Source: Pseudidiomarina indica (GTDB lineage Bacteria > Pseudomonadota > Gammaproteobacteria > Enterobacterales > Alteromonadaceae). Taken from it: a stretch of DNA of 64,000 bases. A model generated the notes under the pieces. That model saw nothing but the letters and a program-made list of their open reading frames with translations. It did no database searches and had not been told where the DNA came from. Positions 61,811 through 64,000 of the stretch are shown here, one piece after another. A program made the translations under genes and the position numbers. Numbering within the stretch: position 1 is the first letter of the stretch; every line of letters begins with the position of its first letter. The stretch is taken from positions 186,001 through 250,000 of the forward strand of contig JAJUHK010000001.1 in the NCBI GenBank assembly GCA_029279945.1. Reading direction: 5' to 3'.

Positions 61811-62839
61811 CTATTCCTGCTCTAACAGAACCTGTTCTACACAATCACGGATGCGTGCTGGTAGATCGCGTTGAGTTTCTGCCACGGCCTGCTCAATCGC
61901 ACTGAAAAATGCGCGTGCATTTGCGTCTCCGTGGCTTTTAATAACCACTCCACGCAATCCTATCAGACTTGCCCCATTATAGTGGTCGGGCTTCAACCAA
62001 TTCCATGAACGTTGTAGACGACGATAGAAAAGTTTCACAAACCAACGGGTCAACAAATGTTCGTGAATATTATCTTTAATATTATTCAGAAGGAGATCGG
62101 CTAATCCTTCACAACTTTTTAATGTGATATTACCGACAAAACCATCACAAACAATAACGTCCGCTTGATTCGCAAAGATATCGTCCCCTTCAATAAACCC
62201 GACATAGTTGATGATGGGAGATTGTTGGAACAATACCGCCGTTGCTTTCACCACATCGTTGCCTTTGGTTTCCTCTTCACCGACGTTCAGCAAGGCCACG
62301 CGGGGTTGTTGGATACCCAATACTTCCTGCGCAGCTACTGCCCCCATAACGCCAAATTGAAATAAAGTTTCTGAATCACAAACCGGATTTGCCCCGAGAT
62401 CCAACATCAATGAAAACTTTTCGTGTTGTTGTGGAATTGCAGAAACTAACGCAGGACGTAAGACACCAGGCAATGTTTTCAAAGTAAAGTAAGCATTGGT
62501 CATCAAAGCACCCGTATTACCGGCGCTAATACATGCTTTGGCCTCTCCTGTCGCGACCAACTCCAATGCCACTCGCATCGATGAATCTGGCTTCGCGCGC
62601 AGCGAATAGCCGGGTTTGTCTGTCATTGTGACAGTTTGACTGGCATGTTTTAAAGTAACGCGGGGGTGCCCAAGTAATTGCGCTTGGCGCAGAAGGGGCT
62701 GAAGTTCAATCTCATCACCAACGACAATGAAATGAATTTCAGTAAATGTGGTCAACGCTTGTGTTAAGGCGTCAATAACAATAGAGGGGCCATTATCGCC
62801 CCCCATTGCATCAAGAGCCAAAGTTGTCAGTGTGGCCAT
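61811..62839 (-). CDS. plsX: Acyl-ACP:phosphate acyltransferase PlsX
   Basis: A 342-residue enzyme making acyl-phosphate for phospholipid synthesis. The opening [13 protein letters not shown], the [10 protein letters not shown] motif and [12 protein letters not shown] are typical. It is peripheral to the inner membrane and works with PlsY. It lies between rpmF and fabH, as in E. coli, with short gaps that suggest one transcript. Confidence 0.96.
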   Translation of the reverse strand: MATLTTLALDAMGGDNGPSIVIDALTQALTTFTEIHFIVVGDEIELQPLLRQAQLLGHPRVTLKHASQTVTMTDKPGYSLRAKPDSSMRVALELVATGEAKACISAGNTGALMTNAYFTLKTLPGVLRPALVSAIPQQHEKFSLMLDLGANPVCDSETLFQFGVMGAVAAQEVLGIQQPRVALLNVGEEETKGNDVVKATAVLFQQSPIINYVGFIEGDDIFANQADVIVCDGFVGNITLKSCEGLADLLLNNIKDNIHEHLLTRWFVKLFYRRLQRSWNWLKPDHYNGASLIGLRGVVIKSHGDANARAFFSAIEQAVAETQRDLPARIRDCVEQVLLEQE

Positions 62840-62861
62840 TGCCTCACTTTCCCAACGTCGG

Positions 62862-63032
62862 TTACTTGTTAATTACTTTACGACCTTTGTAGTAACCGTC
62901 AGCTGTTACATGGTGACGACGATGTGTTTCACCAGAGGTAGAGTCAACCGACAGTGTAGGGCCGCTCAGCGCATCGTGTGCACGACGCATGTCGCGTTTA
63001 GAACGACTTTTCCGATTCTGTTGTACAGCCAT
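62862..63032 (-). CDS. rpmF: 50S ribosomal protein L32
   Basis: A 56-residue basic protein, [20 protein letters not shown] at the N-terminus, ending [17 protein letters not shown]. Length and sequence match L32 (57 residues in E. coli). The usual Cys residues of zinc-binding L32 forms are absent, as in E. coli. It lies between yceD and plsX, separated by 18 and 22 bp. Too short for a default gene length cut-off, so easy to miss. Confidence 0.97.
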   Translation of the reverse strand: MAVQQNRKSRSKRDMRRAHDALSGPTLSVDSTSGETHRRHHVTADGYYKGRKVINK

Positions 63033-63050
63033 TTACGCTATCTCCTAAGT

Positions 63051-63575
63051 TTATTTACGCTTTAATTCTTGCAACACAGCAAATGGGTTATCGCTAACAT
63101 CAGGTGTGTCATCAACGTTACCCCATTGCATCGCATGAGTATCTACCCGACATTCGCGCTCGTCGTGTTTGACCACTACCGGCATCGCCAATATCAGCTC
63201 ATCTTCTACTAAGGTATGCAGATTCACTTCACCCATTTCATCAAGTTCAAAGGGTTCATACTCGTCTGGCATATCGGTGGCCGCTTGTCGACGTGTGACC
63301 GGTGCATAGATAAAAGTACTCGCTAACGTTAGTCCCATACTCTCACCACAACGCTCACAACACGCTTGTACCGTTACTTGGGCATTGCCGCTGATGCGTT
63401 TAATCCCTTGCTCGTCGGTATCAAATGATAATGATACATCAACATCAGCACAGGGCTCAATGAGCATCTCTTGTAAACGGACAAGCGACTTCCCCGGAAC
63501 TGTTCCAAGATAAGTCAACTGTTTGCCGGCACTTTTAACCGGATCTACCGTAATCGGTACTCGAACCTTCTGCAT
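63051..63575 (-). CDS. yceD: YceD/DUF177 protein (23S rRNA accumulation protein)
   Basis: A 174-residue cytosolic protein of the DUF177 family, with the conserved Cys pairs QACCERCGE (about residues 95-101) and the C-terminal NPFAVLQELKRK. In E. coli, YceD is implicated in 23S rRNA accumulation; its mechanism is not settled. It sits next to rpmF as in most bacteria. Confidence 0.9.
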   Translation of the reverse strand: MQKVRVPITVDPVKSAGKQLTYLGTVPGKSLVRLQEMLIEPCADVDVSLSFDTDEQGIKRISGNAQVTVQACCERCGESMGLTLASTFIYAPVTRRQAATDMPDEYEPFELDEMGEVNLHTLVEDELILAMPVVVKHDERECRVDTHAMQWGNVDDTPDVSDNPFAVLQELKRK

Positions 63576-63640
63576 AGGGCGCGAATCTTAATGGATTAAG
63601 CCACTGAACACAAGTGCTTTGTCAGTGTTCAGCGGTGAAA

Positions 63641-64000
63641 TTAATAAGTCTTAGGATCCATCAGCAACGGGTTATAGTCCCACCGCGCCAACATTCGTAC
63701 CAGTTGGATAAGAGGCAACCCAATTAAGCTATTAGGATCATCACCCCGTAAATGTTCAAATAGACAAATACCCAAACCTTCACTTTTGAAACTACCAGCA
63801 CAATTTAGTGGCTGTTCACGTTCCACATAGGCTCTAATTTCGTTATCAGTTAACTCACGTAACGTTACCTGAAACGGTTCCACTAAGCTTTGGCTACGAT
63901 TCAATGCACTATCGTATAACGCGAGTCCGGTTAGAAAGGTAACGGTTTTCCCGCGCATCTGCTGCAGCTGCGCAATGGCACGTTCAACGGAACCTGGTTT
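63641..64000 (-). CDS. yceF: Maf/YceF nucleotide pyrophosphatase, C-terminal part (5' end outside the window)
   Basis: The last 119 residues of a Maf-family nucleotide pyrophosphatase; the frame is open to the window edge and its start lies beyond. The part seen contains KPGSVERAIAQLQQMRGKTVTFLTGLAL, LTDNEIRAYVEREQPLNCAGSFKSEGLG and the terminal SLIGLPLIQLVRML. NCAGSFKSEGLG is the motif of the YceF (m7GTP-hydrolysing) subgroup, and its place beside yceD agrees with E. coli. It ends 65 bp from the yceD start. Confidence 0.9.
   Translation of the reverse strand, partial: KPGSVERAIAQLQQMRGKTVTFLTGLALYDSALNRSQSLVEPFQVTLRELTDNEIRAYVEREQPLNCAGSFKSEGLGICLFEHLRGDDPNSLIGLPLIQLVRMLARWDYNPLLMDPKTY

Overview
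The window is ordinary chromosomal core sequence from a gammaproteobacterium, most likely of the Idiomarinaceae (Idiomarina, Pseudidiomarina or Aliidiomarina). This rests on several Escherichia coli-like gene orders (rlmL-uup-rmf-fabA-lonH, mnmA-hflD-purB-roxA, ydjA-sppA-ansA, and yceF-yceD-rpmF-plsX-fabHDG-acpP-pabC-mltG-tmk-holB-tatD) combined with marine Alteromonadales-type genes (DUF3466 protein, leucine dehydrogenase, cbb3 oxidase cluster, class II DAHP synthase). The genus assignment is inference. I see no rRNA, tRNA, prophage, insertion sequence, CRISPR array or defence island.

Layout. 1-8.4 kb: the 3' end of rlmL, a thioredoxin-fold protein, uup, an exported DUF3466 repeat protein, rmf, then fabA, a LonH-type protease and a TraB/GumN protein on the minus strand. 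8.4-8.5 kb: a near-perfect match to the E. coli dif site, so the window probably spans the replication terminus. 8.6-14.8 kb, minus strand: an RND efflux pump with its membrane-fusion protein, then a stomatin/NfeD pair and a small lipoprotein. 15-24 kb, plus strand: ccoNOQP, fixH, the copper ATPase ccoI, ccoS, a TauE/SafE-like protein, uspE and ttcA. The ccoG and fnr genes often found here are missing. 24-31 kb: bax with a membrane protein, rluE, mnmA-hflD-purB-roxA and a DUF4826-like gene. 31-42 kb: leucine dehydrogenase, a D-2-hydroxyglutarate dehydrogenase-like protein (YdiJ), divergent ppsA and ppsR, a DUF1338 protein, class II DAHP synthase and htpX. 42-48 kb: pepE and the biotin cluster bioBFCD with divergent bioA. 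48-54 kb: asnS, ydjA, sppA, ansA and an NSS transporter. 54-64 kb, minus strand: the fatty-acid/phospholipid and cell-wall cluster, lacking fabF between acpP and pabC.

How the genes work together. Fatty-acid synthesis is represented twice: fabA at 5 kb, with adjoining FadR-like and FabR-like operators, and the plsX-fabHDG-acpP cluster at 59-63 kb. The cco block holds a cbb3 oxidase plus most of its copper-delivery and assembly genes. The bio block is a complete BioC-BioF-BioA-BioD-BioB route except for the BioH-type esterase. PpsA and its regulator PpsR are divergent over a shared promoter region that contains a 20-bp inverted repeat. Genes are tightly packed, with four convergent pairs overlapping at their 3' ends.

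I found no convincing new multigene system. The best second-look items are the dif site, the tandem fabA operators, the missing fabF with a terminator at the pabC start, the missing fnr and ccoG, two adjacent hairpins at 54.4 kb that may be a structured RNA, and the palindrome upstream of leucine dehydrogenase.
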